DNA of 64,000 bases from Prevotella sp. (GTDB lineage Bacteria; Bacteroidota; Bacteroidia; Bacteroidales; Bacteroidaceae): the NCBI GenBank assembly GCA_017459445.1, contig JAFUDJ010000033.1, positions 35,790 through 99,789 of the forward strand, in the 5' to 3' direction. The translations under genes were made by a program, and so were the position numbers. This document shows, in pieces, positions 63,825-64,000 of this stretch (within the stretch, counting starts at the first letter, position 1; every line of letters starts with the position of its first letter). Below the pieces are notes generated by a model. It was not told the origin of the DNA. It saw nothing but the letters and a program-made list of their open reading frames with translations, and made no database searches.

Positions 63825-64000
63825 ATGACGATGAAAAAGACCTATCAGAAGCCAGAGGCTACGACCATTACCTATATAGGCAGATACCTGCTCAACGGAT
63901 TTTCTACTCCGAAGAGGACTGAAGTCCACGTAGACGATGAGAATCCTTTAGACCCCGGCAACGCCTTTGCGAGAAAGAGCGGCACCGAATGGGGCGATGA
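63825..64000 (+). CDS. Small protein of unknown function (3' end outside window)
   Basis: The frame opens with MTMKKTYQKPEATTITYIGRYLLNGFSTPKRTEV and is still open at the window end (58 codons). ATG 63831 (MKKTYQKP) is the more usual beginning: short Bacteroidota proteins starting MKK.Y.KP.. are common next to surface-protein and peptide loci. No signal peptide is visible. Confidence 0.6.
   Translation, partial: MTMKKTYQKPEATTITYIGRYLLNGFSTPKRTEVHVDDENPLDPGNAFARKSGTEWGD

Overview
The window looks like chromosome of a GC-rich gut or oral member of the Bacteroidales, most likely Prevotellaceae. The reasons are the Bacteroidota promoter signature (TTTG or TTG, about 20 bp, then TAnnTTTG) in front of many genes, a BspA-type leucine-rich repeat protein, a fimbrillin-like lipoprotein, GH105/GH106/GH2 plant-cell-wall enzymes, a SPFH plus small RHH protein pair, and the short C-terminal motif ending in KGVYI..GrKV that is common on Prevotella surface proteins. 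No rRNA, tRNA, CRISPR array, transposase or phage module was seen.

Layout. 1-13 kb: end of a BspA/dockerin surface protein, ribD, then nadB diverging from a dacB-mscS-mutY operon, glf, a two-gene inositol-lipid operon (CDP-alcohol phosphatidyltransferase then myo-inositol-phosphate synthase), a SufT-like gene and an lpxH-like gene. 13-25.7 kb: kdgK, sufB, the rimP-nusA-infB operon with a terminator-like leader hairpin, mnmA, a SPFH cassette with two tiny partners, and frr-rsgA. 25.7-31.2 kb: two overlapping PAS histidine kinases, the first lacking the phosphoacceptor histidine, followed by nhaD. 31.2-39 kb: a rhamnogalacturonan/uronate unit (GH2, a fused GH105-GH106 enzyme, divergent uxuA; kdgK lies 24 kb away) and a secreted Lys/Thr-rich protein. 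39.7-40.6 kb: purN and a SemiSWEET, driven by two almost identical promoters that face each other.

41-64 kb is accessory. A broken RhuM gene, an AlbA_2 gene with a seven-unit NSVT tract, a duplicated copy of a surface-protein leader and a complete RhuM-like gene lead into a single 17.5-kb gene. It encodes about 5,800 residues with 16 divergent modules carrying a DPY motif, and is followed 11 bp later by a fimbrillin-like lipoprotein gene and a strong terminator.

The most unusual theme is a set of short-period repeat arrays. Five arrays have a 22-bp period, each built on its own 14-mer or 8-mer core; two are arranged as three direct plus three inverted copies. Others have 7- or 9-bp periods. 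Several arrays contain the stop codon of the adjacent gene, and in-frame low-complexity tracts also occur inside conserved enzymes (NadB, MutY, SufB, UxuA, GH105-GH106, AlbA_2). This points to an active, sequence-agnostic repeat-generating process. All assignments are from reading the sequence and translations; no database search was run.
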